Source: an uncultured Pelagibacteraceae bacterium (GTDB lineage Bacteria > Pseudomonadota > Alphaproteobacteria > Pelagibacterales > Pelagibacteraceae). Taken from it: 64,000 nucleotides of DNA. The stretch covers positions 1 through 64,000 of the forward strand of contig CACONH010000005.1 of NCBI GenBank assembly GCA_902628495.1. Direction: 5' to 3'. The notes beneath the pieces were generated by a model. It was given only the letters and a program-made list of their open reading frames with translations, ran no database searches and was not told the DNA's origin. Numbering within the stretch: position 1 is the first letter of the stretch; each line of letters starts with the position of its first letter. Of the stretch, positions 27,452-36,758 are shown piece by piece. The position numbers were made by a program, and so were the translations under genes.

Positions 27452-27907
27452 ATGATCACTATTGAGCATCTTAAGAAAAAAATTGACAGTAATGCGAGAT
27501 TAATTGGTTTGGATTTAGGGTCAAAACGTATAGGTGTAGCAATTTGTGATGATAAAAGAAAAATATCTACTCCTTTTAAAACTATAGAATTTAAGAATAT
27601 GCAATATCTATTGGATCAATTAACAAACATTATTTACGAAAATAACGTGTCTGGGATTATAATCGGATTCCCAATTAATATGGATGGCAGTTTAGGGAGA
27701 GCAGCCCAATCTGTTAAAGATAAAGCAAATATGATATCAAAAAACTTAAAAATTAATGTTGTGCTTTGGGATGAGAGAATGTCAACCAAAGGTGCTTTTA
27801 ATATTTCTAAAGAATTAGACGTTAATGTAACAAAAAGAGAGAAAAAAATTGATGAAAATGCTGCATCATTCATTTTACAAGGCGCAATCGATTATCTTAA
27901 TAATTAA
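27452..27907 (+). CDS. ruvX: RuvX/YqgF family (pre-16S rRNA processing nuclease)
   Basis: YqgF/RuvX is an RNase H-fold nuclease implicated in maturation of the 16S rRNA 5' end; it was earlier called a putative Holliday junction resolvase. The 151-aa protein has the first acidic motif GLDLGSKRIGVAICD, the central VSGIIIGFPINMDGSLG and the late VVLWDERMSTKGA, ending ENAASFILQGAIDYL. The catalytic acidic residues are visible in each. It is divergent from gatC and 41 bp upstream of pyrB, which appears to have its own promoter. Confidence 0.94.
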   Translation: MITIEHLKKKIDSNARLIGLDLGSKRIGVAICDDKRKISTPFKTIEFKNMQYLLDQLTNIIYENNVSGIIIGFPINMDGSLGRAAQSVKDKANMISKNLKINVVLWDERMSTKGAFNISKELDVNVTKREKKIDENAASFILQGAIDYLNN

Positions 27908-27909
27908 GC

Positions 27910-27938
27910 TTGCATTAATGATGCTTTGAAGTTATAGA
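27910..27938 (+). promoter_or_regulatory. Putative pyrB promoter
   Basis: TTGCAT (27910-27915) and TATAGA (27933-27938) are spaced by 17 bp, a good sigma-70 pair. Transcription would start near 27945, only about 4 nt before the pyrB ATG at 27949. The mRNA would be nearly leaderless, with no room for a Shine-Dalgarno site. The -35 starts 2 nt after the ruvX stop. Confidence 0.6.
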
Positions 27939-27948
27939 GTTAGTTTTA

Positions 27949-28887
27949 ATGGCCAATTCAAAAAATGCTGTTAAAATTTCTAAAAAACATCTTCTAGGTA
28001 TTCAAGATCTATCAATCTCTGACATAAAGACTATTCTTTTTGAGTCAAAAAACTTCATAGCTTTGAACAAAAGTAAAAATAAAAAAATAGATATCTTGAG
28101 AGGTAAAACACAAATAAATTTATTTTTTGAACCATCTACTAGAACTCAAAGTTCATTTGAGCTTGCTGGAAAGAGATTAGGTGCTGATGTTATGTCTATG
28201 AATATAACTAATTCAGCAATTAAAAAAGGAGAAACTTTAATAGATACTGCGATGACTTTAAATGCGATGCACCCTGATATTATTGTTGTAAGACATCAAG
28301 ACTCGGGTGCCTCAAATTTATTGTCACAAAAAGTTAATTGTGCTGTATTAAATGCAGGCGATGGCAGAAGAGAACATCCAACTCAAGCATTGCTTGATGC
28401 TCTAACAATTATGGAGAAAAAAAATAAAATAGAAGGTCTTAAAATTGCAATTTGTGGAGATATACTTCATTCAAGAGTTGCTAGATCAAATATTTATTTA
28501 TTAAATATGTTGGGTGCAGACATAAATATAGTTGCACCATCTAATTTGATGCCAAAAGATTTAGAAAAATTTGGTGTCAACACTTTTACAAATATGAAAG
28601 AGGGAGTGAAAGATTGTGACATTGTGATGATGTTAAGGTTACAAAATGAAAGAATGACAAGTTCATTTCTCTCATCAAATAGAGAGTATTATGAATATTA
28701 TGGGCTTACACCAGATAAATTAGAGAAAGCAAAAAGTGATGCAATTATTATGCACCCTGGTCCTATGAATAGGGGAATAGAAATAGATACAAAATTAGCT
28801 GATGACATTAATAAAAGTGTAATTAAAGAACAGGTTGAATTAGGTGTTGCTGTAAGAATGGCCTGTCTAAAGTTATTTTGTGAATGA
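27949..28887 (+). CDS. pyrB: Aspartate carbamoyltransferase catalytic subunit
   Basis: PyrB joins carbamoyl phosphate and aspartate, the committed step of pyrimidine synthesis. The 312-aa protein has the carbamoyl-phosphate motif [32 protein letters not shown] and the C-terminal [14 protein letters not shown]. It overlaps the dihydroorotase-like gene by 4 nt (ATGA). In several bacteria PyrB forms a dodecamer with an inactive dihydroorotase-like partner; the altered metal site of the next gene makes that plausible here. No pyrI regulatory subunit is present. Confidence 0.97.
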   Translation: MANSKNAVKISKKHLLGIQDLSISDIKTILFESKNFIALNKSKNKKIDILRGKTQINLFFEPSTRTQSSFELAGKRLGADVMSMNITNSAIKKGETLIDTAMTLNAMHPDIIVVRHQDSGASNLLSQKVNCAVLNAGDGRREHPTQALLDALTIMEKKNKIEGLKIAICGDILHSRVARSNIYLLNMLGADINIVAPSNLMPKDLEKFGVNTFTNMKEGVKDCDIVMMLRLQNERMTSSFLSSNREYYEYYGLTPDKLEKAKSDAIIMHPGPMNRGIEIDTKLADDINKSVIKEQVELGVAVRMACLKLFCE

Positions 28888-30173
28888 TGAAAAAACAATT
28901 TTTTTTAAATGCAAAAATAATAGATCCTAAAAATTCTATAGATGAAATAGGCGGTTTGATTATTGGTGAAAATGGAAAAATTGAGGCTATAGGTAAAAAA
29001 GTAAACCAGAATAATATTCCTTCAAGAGAAAAATATATAGATCTTAAAGAAAAATTTATATTTCCAGGTCTTGTTGATATGAGAGTATTTGTAGGTGAGC
29101 CAGGATACGAATATAAGGAAAATTTTAGGACGTTGAGCAATGCAGCGTTAGCTGGAGGTGTTACATCTGTTGTTACCATGCCCAATACTTCCCCTGTTAT
29201 AGATAATGTTTCTATGGTTGACTTTCTTAAGAGAAGAGGAAGAGATAAATCAAAGATTAATATATTTCCAACCGCTAGTTTAACAAAAGGAATAGCTGGA
29301 ACTAATATGAATGAATTTGGACTTTTAAATAAAAAAGGAATAATTGGTTACACAGATGGTACTCAAACTATTCAAAATACAAGATTAATGTCCAGAATTA
29401 TGAGATCTGCTTTTGATTTAGATGCACTAGTAATACAACATGCAGAAGATAATGAATTATCAAAAGATGGACAAGTTAATGACGGTATAATCGCAACTAA
29501 ACTTGGTCTTCAGGGTATACCCGACTATGCAGAAAAGGTTATTATAGAAAGAGATTTAACCTTATTAGAAGATTTCAATTGCAGATATCACATTGCTCAA
29601 ATATCATCAGAAAAGTCTGTTGAAATAATTAAAAATAGAAAAGAAATTGTAAAATTTACAACTGGTGTTTCAATTAATAATTTATCATTAAACCAAAATG
29701 ATATAGGAGACTTTCGTACCTTCCTTAAGTTATCCCCTCCTCTAAGGACAGAGGAGGACAGATTGTCTCTAATAAAAGGTATAAACCAAAATTTGATAGA
29801 TGTTATTGTCTCAGATCATAAACCTGAAGATGAAGAGTCAAAAAGGTTAACATTTTCTCAAGCTGCTACAGGTGCCTCTGGCATAGAAACTCTTTTACCA
29901 CTTGCATTAGAATTATTTCACAACGGATCAATAAAACTAAATAAGATAATTGAGTGCATGACAAGCAATCCAGCTAAAATTTTAAAAATTGATAAAGGGA
30001 GTCTTTCTGTAGGAAGTGATGCTGACTTATGTATTGTTGATATATATAAGCCATGGGTAGTTAAAAAAGAAAAAATGATATCAAAGTCAAAAAATACTTG
30101 TATAGAAGATAAAAAACTACAAGGCAAAGTATTAAGCACTTTCGTTAATGGAGTAGAATTATTTAAATGTTAA
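28884..30173 (+). CDS. pyrC: Dihydroorotase-like protein (PyrC/PyrC')
   Basis: This 429-aa amidohydrolase of the class I dihydroorotase family opens with [22 protein letters not shown]. The usual DxHxH zinc motif is Asp65-Met-Arg67-Val-Phe69, so both histidines are missing. A later block that normally reads TPHHL is SINNL (263-267). Other ligand-like residues remain: Asp158 (GYTDGT), His186 (IQHAEDN), His236 (RYHIAQIS) and Asp311-His312 (SDHKPED). It may be an inactive structural partner of PyrB, as established for the pyrC' product of Pseudomonas, or an enzyme with a remodelled metal site. It overlaps pyrB by 4 nt and plsY by 7 nt. Confidence 0.88.
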   Translation: MMKKQFFLNAKIIDPKNSIDEIGGLIIGENGKIEAIGKKVNQNNIPSREKYIDLKEKFIFPGLVDMRVFVGEPGYEYKENFRTLSNAALAGGVTSVVTMPNTSPVIDNVSMVDFLKRRGRDKSKINIFPTASLTKGIAGTNMNEFGLLNKKGIIGYTDGTQTIQNTRLMSRIMRSAFDLDALVIQHAEDNELSKDGQVNDGIIATKLGLQGIPDYAEKVIIERDLTLLEDFNCRYHIAQISSEKSVEIIKNRKEIVKFTTGVSINNLSLNQNDIGDFRTFLKLSPPLRTEEDRLSLIKGINQNLIDVIVSDHKPEDEESKRLTFSQAATGASGIETLLPLALELFHNGSIKLNKIIECMTSNPAKILKIDKGSLSVGSDADLCIVDIYKPWVVKKEKMISKSKNTCIEDKKLQGKVLSTFVNGVELFKC

Positions 30174-30754
30174 ATTTAGAAATTATTTTGATTATTACAA
30201 TCTCTTATTTATTTGGTTCTATTCCATTTGGACTTATCTTAACTAAAATTTTTATTGGTAAAGATATAAGAAAAATAGGCTCTGGAAATATCGGAGCAAC
30301 TAATGTTTTAAGATCTGGAAATAAATTTATAGGCTATTTAACATTAACTTTGGATATTTTAAAAGCTGTAGTGCCTATTTTATTTGTTAATTTTTATTAT
30401 AATGATCAACTATACTTAGCTTCTTTATCAGTTTTTATAGGTCATGTTTTTCCAATTTGGCTTAAATTTAAAGGTGGTAAAGGTGTTGCGACTTATGTTG
30501 GAATTTTATTTTGTTTAAATTACTTGTCAGGAATAGTATTTTGTGTAACTTGGTTATCAATTTTTTTTATATTTAAATACTCTTCTTTAAGTTCAATTGT
30601 ATCCAGTTTTTGTATACCTATTTTTCAATATTTTTTTATTTCAGATCCCTTTTATTATTTCTACTTTATAATGTTCATAATGATTTTTTATACACACCGA
30701 GAAAATATAAAACGCCTAATAAATAAGACAGAATCTAAGTCAAAAATTTATTAA
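30167..30754 (+). CDS. plsY: Glycerol-3-phosphate acyltransferase PlsY
   Basis: PlsY is the integral membrane enzyme that acylates glycerol 3-phosphate from acyl-phosphate, the first step of phospholipid synthesis. The 195-aa protein has about five membrane segments and the three cytoplasmic motifs: GSIPFGLI, GSGNIGATNVLRSGN and FKGGKGVATYVG. It overlaps the pyrC-like gene by 7 nt. In many Alphaproteobacteria dprA lies between plsY and topA; here only 33 bp separate them. Confidence 0.96.
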   Translation: MLNLEIILIITISYLFGSIPFGLILTKIFIGKDIRKIGSGNIGATNVLRSGNKFIGYLTLTLDILKAVVPILFVNFYYNDQLYLASLSVFIGHVFPIWLKFKGGKGVATYVGILFCLNYLSGIVFCVTWLSIFFIFKYSSLSSIVSSFCIPIFQYFFISDPFYYFYFIMFIMIFYTHRENIKRLINKTESKSKIY

Positions 30755-30782
30755 TTTGACTATCTAGGCCTTTAATGTACTT
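30755..30782 (+). promoter_or_regulatory. Putative topA promoter (leaderless transcript)
   Basis: TTGACT (30755-30760) and TACTTT (30777-30782) are separated by 16 bp in the 33-bp plsY-topA gap. A start 6-8 nt after the -10 would fall on the topA ATGs at 30788 or 30791. The sequence therefore implies a leaderless mRNA. The TTGACT hexamer begins directly after the plsY stop. Confidence 0.6.
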
Positions 30783-30787
30783 TTGTA

Positions 30788-33352
30788 ATGATGAATTTAG
30801 TCATTGTTGAAAGTCCAGCCAAAGCAAAAACAATAAATAAATATTTAGGAAAAGATTATACAGTTCTTGCAAGTTACGGTCATATAAGAGATTTACCATC
30901 TAAAAATGGATCTGTAGATCCAGAAAATAAATTCAAAATGATATGGGAAGTAGATAGTTTTTCAAAAAAATATTTAAAAGAAATTACAGATGTAGCAAAA
31001 GATTCTGATAAAATTATTTTAGCTACAGACCCTGATCGTGAAGGAGAAGCAATAGCATGGCATGTTAAAGAATTTTTAGATGAAAAAAAAATACTTAAAG
31101 ATAAAAAAATTGAAAGAGTGGTATTTAACGAAATCACAAAAAAAGCAGTTATAAATGGCATAGAAAATCCTAGATCACTTGAAGGTCAACTTGTTGACGC
31201 TTACATGGCAAGAAGAGCTTTAGATTATTTAGTAGGTTTTAATATTTCACCAATATTATGGACTAAATTACCAGGCTCTAAGTCAGCTGGTAGAGTTCAA
31301 TCAGTAGCTTTGAGATTGTTAACCGAAAGAGAACATGAAATTGAAGTATTTAATCCAGAAGAATTTTGGACAATAAATGTAAATTTTATTACTTCCTCAA
31401 AAAATATTTTAACCTCATCAATATCTGAATTAAACGGAGAAAAAATTGAAAAATTTAGTTTTAGAAATAAAGAAGATATAAATAATGCCATATCAAAAAT
31501 TAAGGAGAAAAAATATTTAATTAAAGATATAACTTCAAAAATATTTACAAGGAACCCATCAGGTCCTTTCACAACTTCAACTCTCCAGCAATCTGCTTCA
31601 AGTAAATTAGGTTTTGGTGCTTCAAGAACAATGCAAATTGCACAGAGACTCTATCAAGGTATTGAGATAGATGGGGATACAAAAGGTTTAATAACTTATA
31701 TGAGGACTGATGGTACCAATATATCTCAAGAAGCTATTCCATTATTTAGAAAATATATAGAGGAAAAATATGGTGACGATTATCTTCCCGAACAAGCTAA
31801 TAATTATTCTGGTAAAAAAGCAAAAAATGCACAAGAAGCGCATGAAGCAATTAGACCAACAGAAATAAAAAATTCACCTGAAAGTATAAAAAAATATTTA
31901 AGTACAGATCAGTATAAATTATATGATCTTATTTGGTCGAGAGCTTTGTCATCTCAAATGCAGCCAGCTAAATTTGATAGAAAAACTATATTAATTACCT
32001 CAGAAGATGGAAAGAACATATTAAAATCTAGTGGCTCAACTATAAAATTTGACGGGTTTTTAAAACTTCAAAAAATTGATGAAAATGATGATGAAAAAAT
32101 ATTACCAGAAGTGTCTAAAGGACCAATCGAAATAAAAGAATTTAACGATGAGCAGCACTTTACACAACCACCTCCACGTTTTTCAGAAGCAAGTTTAGTA
32201 AAAAAATTAGAAGAATTAGGAATTGGTCGTCCCTCAACATATGCAAGTATTATCTCTGTTATATCTAATAGAGGATATGCGGATATAGTAAATAAGAGAT
32301 TTTTTCCAACCGATAGAGGAAAACTACTATCTGCCTTTTTGGAGAAACTGTTTTCAAGATATGTTGACTATGATTTTACTGCTAAACTTGAGGACCAATT
32401 AGATGATATTACCTCAGGAAAAGAAAATTGGATAAAAGTTTTGGATCAGTTTTGGATAGATTTTAATAAAAATGTTTTAAATGTTAAAGAAAAAAGAACA
32501 CGTGAAGTACTTGATTTATTAAATGAAAGTTTGGGAAAGTTAATATTTGATACAGATGAAAATGGTAAAATTGATAGAAAATGTAAGCTCTGTCAAACAG
32601 GAGAATTAAGTTTAAAAAATAGCTTTAGAGGAGGTGCATTTATTGGGTGTTCTGGTTATCCAGAATGTAAATTCACAAGACCTCTTTCTAAAATTAAAGC
32701 ATCGCAACAAGTGAACCTGGCAGAACCTAAATTAATTGGAAAAAATGATATCGGTAAGGATATTTATTTGAAAAATGGAAGATTCGGACCTTATTTGCAA
32801 TACGAACTAAGCGATGAAGAAATAGAAAACATTAAAAAACCAAAAACTAAAACCAAAAAGAAAAAGAAAGAAGAAAGTAACTTTAAAAATGTATCTATAC
32901 CAAAAGGTTTAGATATAAAGAATGTTGATCTTGATAAGGCGAAATATTTATGTTCGCTTCCTAGAATAATAGGTAAACATCCAGACTTAGATAAAGACAT
33001 CACAATTAACGTTGGACGATTTGGTCCATATTTAAAGTGTGATAATAAATCAGCAAGATTAGAAAGTATTGAGGAATTATTTAATATTGGATTAAACAGA
33101 GCGATAACTTTGATATCAGAGGCGAAACCTGGAAGAATTTCATCTTCTATAATAAAAGATTTAGGTGAGCATCCAGAAGACAAAAAACCAGTTAGAATTA
33201 TGAAAGGTCAGTACGGACCTTACATAAAATACAAGTCATTAAATGCTACAATTCCAGAAGAGAAAGATCCAGCTGAACTTACAATGGAAGAGGCATTGAT
33301 TTTGATTGAGAAAAGAAAAGAATACGATAGAAGTAAAAAGAAAAAAAAATAA
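30788..33352 (+). CDS. topA: DNA topoisomerase I
   Basis: This type IA topoisomerase relaxes negative supercoils. The 854-aa protein starts MNLVIVESPAKAKTINKYLG (TOPRIM). It has ATDPDREGEAIAWH with the metal-binding acidic residues and the active-site Tyr304 in LITYMRTDGTN. One C4 zinc finger is visible (CKLCQTGE ... IGCSGYPECKF), followed by three TopoI C-terminal repeats marked by GRFGPYLQY, GRFGPYLKC and GQYGPYIKY. It ends in a lysine-rich tail. The start could be ATG 30788 or the adjacent ATG 30791. The RidA-like gene begins immediately after its stop codon. Confidence 0.97.
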   Translation: MMNLVIVESPAKAKTINKYLGKDYTVLASYGHIRDLPSKNGSVDPENKFKMIWEVDSFSKKYLKEITDVAKDSDKIILATDPDREGEAIAWHVKEFLDEKKILKDKKIERVVFNEITKKAVINGIENPRSLEGQLVDAYMARRALDYLVGFNISPILWTKLPGSKSAGRVQSVALRLLTEREHEIEVFNPEEFWTINVNFITSSKNILTSSISELNGEKIEKFSFRNKEDINNAISKIKEKKYLIKDITSKIFTRNPSGPFTTSTLQQSASSKLGFGASRTMQIAQRLYQGIEIDGDTKGLITYMRTDGTNISQEAIPLFRKYIEEKYGDDYLPEQANNYSGKKAKNAQEAHEAIRPTEIKNSPESIKKYLSTDQYKLYDLIWSRALSSQMQPAKFDRKTILITSEDGKNILKSSGSTIKFDGFLKLQKIDENDDEKILPEVSKGPIEIKEFNDEQHFTQPPPRFSEASLVKKLEELGIGRPSTYASIISVISNRGYADIVNKRFFPTDRGKLLSAFLEKLFSRYVDYDFTAKLEDQLDDITSGKENWIKVLDQFWIDFNKNVLNVKEKRTREVLDLLNESLGKLIFDTDENGKIDRKCKLCQTGELSLKNSFRGGAFIGCSGYPECKFTRPLSKIKASQQVNLAEPKLIGKNDIGKDIYLKNGRFGPYLQYELSDEEIENIKKPKTKTKKKKKEESNFKNVSIPKGLDIKNVDLDKAKYLCSLPRIIGKHPDLDKDITINVGRFGPYLKCDNKSARLESIEELFNIGLNRAITLISEAKPGRISSSIIKDLGEHPEDKKPVRIMKGQYGPYIKYKSLNATIPEEKDPAELTMEEALILIEKRKEYDRSKKKKK

Positions 33353-33814
33353 ATGAGTGCTGATAAAAAATTAATAGAAAATAACATTAATTTACCTGAA
33401 GCGCCCGCGCCAGTGGGATCATACGTAGCAAGTAAGATTGTTGGAAAATTATTATATATTTCAGGGCAAATCTCTATGAGCTCAAAAGGTGAGTTAATAA
33501 AAGGTAAATTGGGTAAAGATTTAAATACCGAAGACGGATATAAAGCAGCAGAAAGATGTGCACTAAGTATTTTAGCTCAAGCAAAGAAAATATTATCTGG
33601 AGATCTAGATAAAATAAAATCTTGTATAAAAATTGTAGGTTTTGTTAATTCAACAGATGATTTTATAGAACAACCAAAGGTTATTAACGGTGCATCCGAT
33701 ATGTTAGTTAAGATCCTAGAGGATAAAGGCATGCATACTAGGGCGGCAGTTAGTGTAAATAGCTTACCGTTAGGTGTTGCAGTTGAGATTGATGCAATTT
33801 TTGAAATAAAATAA
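33353..33814 (+). CDS. RidA/YjgF/YER057c family protein
   Basis: This 153-aa protein is of the Rid family; characterised members hydrolyse reactive enamine/imine intermediates released by PLP enzymes. It has PAPVGSYVASKIVGKLLYISGQISM and the late TRAAVSVNSLPLGVAVEIDA, including the arginine conserved in active members. It is longer than classical RidA (about 128 aa) and closer to the roughly 150-aa branch. It begins at the nucleotide after the topA stop, so it is co-transcribed. Its stop abuts the ugd stop on the other strand. Confidence 0.9.
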   Translation: MSADKKLIENNINLPEAPAPVGSYVASKIVGKLLYISGQISMSSKGELIKGKLGKDLNTEDGYKAAERCALSILAQAKKILSGDLDKIKSCIKIVGFVNSTDDFIEQPKVINGASDMLVKILEDKGMHTRAAVSVNSLPLGVAVEIDAIFEIK

Positions 33815-35113
33815 CTATCTTCCTATTCCAAAATAATTAATACCTTTTTTTTTCATTGATTTTGGAGAATACAGATTACGCATATCAAATACTTTAAAGT
33901 TGCTCTTTTTAATTAATTTTTTGAAATTTAAAGTTTTAAATTCATTCCATTCAGTGTGAAGTATTATTAAATCTGATCTAAGGCATGCTTGAGATACATT
34001 TTTACAATATTTAACTCTTTTAAATTTTTTAAATTCATTTTTTTTACCTGACGGATCAAAATAATTAATAATAGCTCCTTTTTTTAATAATTTTGGTATC
34101 ATATATAAACTTGATGCTTCTCTCATATCATCAGTGTTAGGCTTAAAAGTAACTCCTAAAAAAGTTATTAATTTATTTTTTAGATTATTATTTAAAATTT
34201 TGTATACTTTTTCTGTTAATAATTTTTTTCTATTTTCATTTGATTTAATTACAGCTTTTATAATTGATAAATTTGATTTAAACTTATTTGAGGTATCTAT
34301 TATTGCTCTAGTGTCTTTAGGAAAACAAGAACCACCATATGCTGGGCCTGCTCTTAAAAATCTATCTCCTATTCGTTGATCTGAGCCCATGCCTTGAGAA
34401 ATTTCTTTAATATCAACATTTGTTTTTTCACAAAGATTTGCTAATTCATTGATATAGGATATCTTTGTGGCTAGAAAAGCATTTGATGCATATTTAATTA
34501 GTTCAGCTCCACGTCTTGAAGTTCTAAAAAATCTACTTGTCTTTTTAACTATGGGTAAATAAAGGTTTTTAAGATATTTATTTGCTTTATTACTATCAGT
34601 TCCAACTACAACTCTATCAGGGCTCAAAAAATCTCTTATTGCTTCACCCTCTCTTAAAAATTCGGGATTAGAAACAACATCTACCAATTTTTTTCTTTTT
34701 TGTTTTATCAAAATTTTTTCAATTTTATCACCAGTAGTCACAGGTACTGTAGACTTTGTGATAACAACTTTATATTTTTTTATAAATTTTTTTAAATTAT
34801 TGGCAACATTAAAAACATATTTCAAATCAGCCGAGTTACTATTTTTTTTAGTGGGAGTACCAACACAGATAAATATAATATCAGAGTTTTCTACTGCCTC
34901 TTTTAAATTTTTCGTAAAAATTAATCTTTTTTGTTTATAATTACGTTTTAAAATTTCCTCTAGACCTGGTTCATATATTGGGAGTATTCCTTTATTAAGT
35001 GCATTAATTTTTTCAATATCATTATCTACACAATAAACAGTATTTCCTAAATCTGAAAAACAAACTCCACTAACCAAACCAACATAGCCTGTTCCTATCA
35101 TGCATAATTTCAT
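33815..35113 (-). CDS. ugd: UDP-glucose 6-dehydrogenase
   Basis: This enzyme oxidises UDP-glucose to UDP-glucuronate with two NAD+, supplying surface polysaccharide or lipid sugars. The 432-aa protein has the Rossmann start KLCMIGTGYVGLVSGVCFS, the catalytic Cys in AGPAYGGSCFPKDTRAI and the UDP-binding C-terminal domain (FLGVTFKPNTDDMREASS). It overlaps galU by 4 nt, so the enzyme making UDP-glucose and the one oxidising it are translated together. Confidence 0.95.
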   Translation of the reverse strand: MKLCMIGTGYVGLVSGVCFSDLGNTVYCVDNDIEKINALNKGILPIYEPGLEEILKRNYKQKRLIFTKNLKEAVENSDIIFICVGTPTKKNSNSADLKYVFNVANNLKKFIKKYKVVITKSTVPVTTGDKIEKILIKQKRKKLVDVVSNPEFLREGEAIRDFLSPDRVVVGTDSNKANKYLKNLYLPIVKKTSRFFRTSRRGAELIKYASNAFLATKISYINELANLCEKTNVDIKEISQGMGSDQRIGDRFLRAGPAYGGSCFPKDTRAIIDTSNKFKSNLSIIKAVIKSNENRKKLLTEKVYKILNNNLKNKLITFLGVTFKPNTDDMREASSLYMIPKLLKKGAIINYFDPSGKKNEFKKFKRVKYCKNVSQACLRSDLIILHTEWNEFKTLNFKKLIKKSNFKVFDMRNLYSPKSMKKKGINYFGIGR

Positions 35114-35925
35114 AACTTTGATATTTCTATTCCTGATTTAATATACCCGGACATACTCCCGCAATCTAAATATTTTCCACGGAATTTATGTCCAATAAAT
35201 TTATCACCTTCGTTTATCAATTTTTTGATTGCGTCTGTAATATGAATTTCACCACCTTTACCTGGTTTAAGATTTTTTAGTTTAGAAAATATTTTTTTTG
35301 GAAGGATGTATCTACCTATAACAGCATTTGTTGAAGGTGCACTTTTAATAGTTGGTTTTTCAATAACATCTTTAATAAAAAAATTATTCTTGTTAAGTCT
35401 TTTAGATAACGAATATATACCCCATCTACTTACATTATTTTTTTTAACTTTCATACTCGCCATCACTGAACATTTATTTTTCATACTTATGCTAATCATA
35501 TCTTTTGAACAATTATTTTTTACGATTAAATCATCTGGTAACAACATTAAAAAATATTTATCTTTTATAAATTTCTTTGTTTTAAGTACAGCATCGCCAG
35601 TACCCAAAGGTTTATTTTGATATACAAATTTTATCATCTTTTTGTATTTTAGGATTTTTTTATACTCGTTAATTATTCTTTTATCTTTCTTTTTTTTAAT
35701 AATCTTTTTGTAAAAACTATCCTTATAAAAATAATCTTTTATCATCATTTTTTTTTTGGAGATTATAAATACAACTTCTTTAATGCCGGCATCAATGCAT
35801 TCATCTAGTATATATTCAATGCCAGTTTTACCGTTCATTGGTAACAATTCTTTTGCAAAAACACTAGTTAATGGCAGTAGTCTTGTACCAAGACCTGCTA
35901 AAGGTATTATTGCTTGTCTAATCAT
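35110..35925 (-). CDS. galU: UTP-glucose-1-phosphate uridylyltransferase
   Basis: GalU forms UDP-glucose from UTP and glucose 1-phosphate. The 271-aa nucleotidyltransferase has the start AIIPLAGLGTRLLPLTSVFAKELLP. Most homologues read ATKAIPKEMLP there, so the substrate loop is divergent. GTGDAVLKTK and the late GKGGEIHITDAI match the family. A dTDP- or other NDP-sugar pyrophosphorylase is conceivable, but the directly coupled ugd favours UDP-glucose. It is divergent from panC across only 29 bp. Confidence 0.9.
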   Translation of the reverse strand: MIRQAIIPLAGLGTRLLPLTSVFAKELLPMNGKTGIEYILDECIDAGIKEVVFIISKKKMMIKDYFYKDSFYKKIIKKKKDKRIINEYKKILKYKKMIKFVYQNKPLGTGDAVLKTKKFIKDKYFLMLLPDDLIVKNNCSKDMISISMKNKCSVMASMKVKKNNVSRWGIYSLSKRLNKNNFFIKDVIEKPTIKSAPSTNAVIGRYILPKKIFSKLKNLKPGKGGEIHITDAIKKLINEGDKFIGHKFRGKYLDCGSMSGYIKSGIEISKL

Positions 35926-35954
35926 AAATAACTATTATTAGTGAAGTACCATAA

Positions 35955-36758
35955 ATGATTATTTTTAAAAGCATTAATAAACTTAACAAAGAAGTTAATT
36001 TTAAGGCAGATATTGGTTTTGTCCCAACCATGGGGGCTTTGCATCAAGGACACGTGAGTTTGATAAAAAAATCACAAAAAAAATGCAAAAAAACATTAGT
36101 AAGTATATTTGTTAACCCTGCACAATTTAATAATAAAGAAGATTATAAAAAATACCCAAAAAATATTCAAAAAGATATTAAATTGTTAAAAAATCTCAAA
36201 GTAGACTATGTTTTAATACCTACTGTTAAAGATGTATATGGAAATAAGAATAAAAAAAAATTTAAAATTAGCAAATCAAATAAAATATTATGTGCCAAAT
36301 ATAGACCTGGTCATTTTGAAGGGGTTTTAGGAGTAATAGATCAATTTATTAAAAAATTAGAAATAAATAAAATATTTTTAGGTGAAAAAGACTATCAACA
36401 ATACATACTTATTAGAGATTTTTTAAAAAAAAAATCAAATGTAAAAAGCATACTGTGCAAAACAATTAGAATGAAGAATGGACTTGCTTATTCATCAAGA
36501 AATAGATTATTAAATCAAAAATCTATAAAAGGATCTGCTTTGCTTGTTTCAAAATTGAAAAAATTATTTATTCTGTTAAAAAAAGATTTAAATAATAAAT
36601 TTATAATAAATGATTTCATAAACAAAAATAACAAATTTAATATTGAATATTTAGAATTAAGAAATAAAAATAACTTAAGTAAAAAAATAAGTAAAAAAAA
36701 TGCTAAAATTTTTATTGCATTTTATATTCAAGGAATAAGGTTAATAGATAACTTTTAA
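35955..36758 (+). CDS. panC: Pantothenate synthetase
   Basis: PanC joins pantoate and beta-alanine using ATP, giving vitamin B5 for CoA. The 267-aa protein has the HIGH-like nucleotide motif FVPTMGALHQGHVSLIKKS, VSIFVNPAQFN, the KDYQQ motif (LGEKDYQQYILIRDF) and GLAYSSRNRLL. A panB neighbour is not present. It is a single plus-strand gene whose end overlaps mgtE by 4 nt on the opposite strand. Confidence 0.96.
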   Translation: MIIFKSINKLNKEVNFKADIGFVPTMGALHQGHVSLIKKSQKKCKKTLVSIFVNPAQFNNKEDYKKYPKNIQKDIKLLKNLKVDYVLIPTVKDVYGNKNKKKFKISKSNKILCAKYRPGHFEGVLGVIDQFIKKLEINKIFLGEKDYQQYILIRDFLKKKSNVKSILCKTIRMKNGLAYSSRNRLLNQKSIKGSALLVSKLKKLFILLKKDLNNKFIINDFINKNNKFNIEYLELRNKNNLSKKISKKNAKIFIAFYIQGIRLIDNF

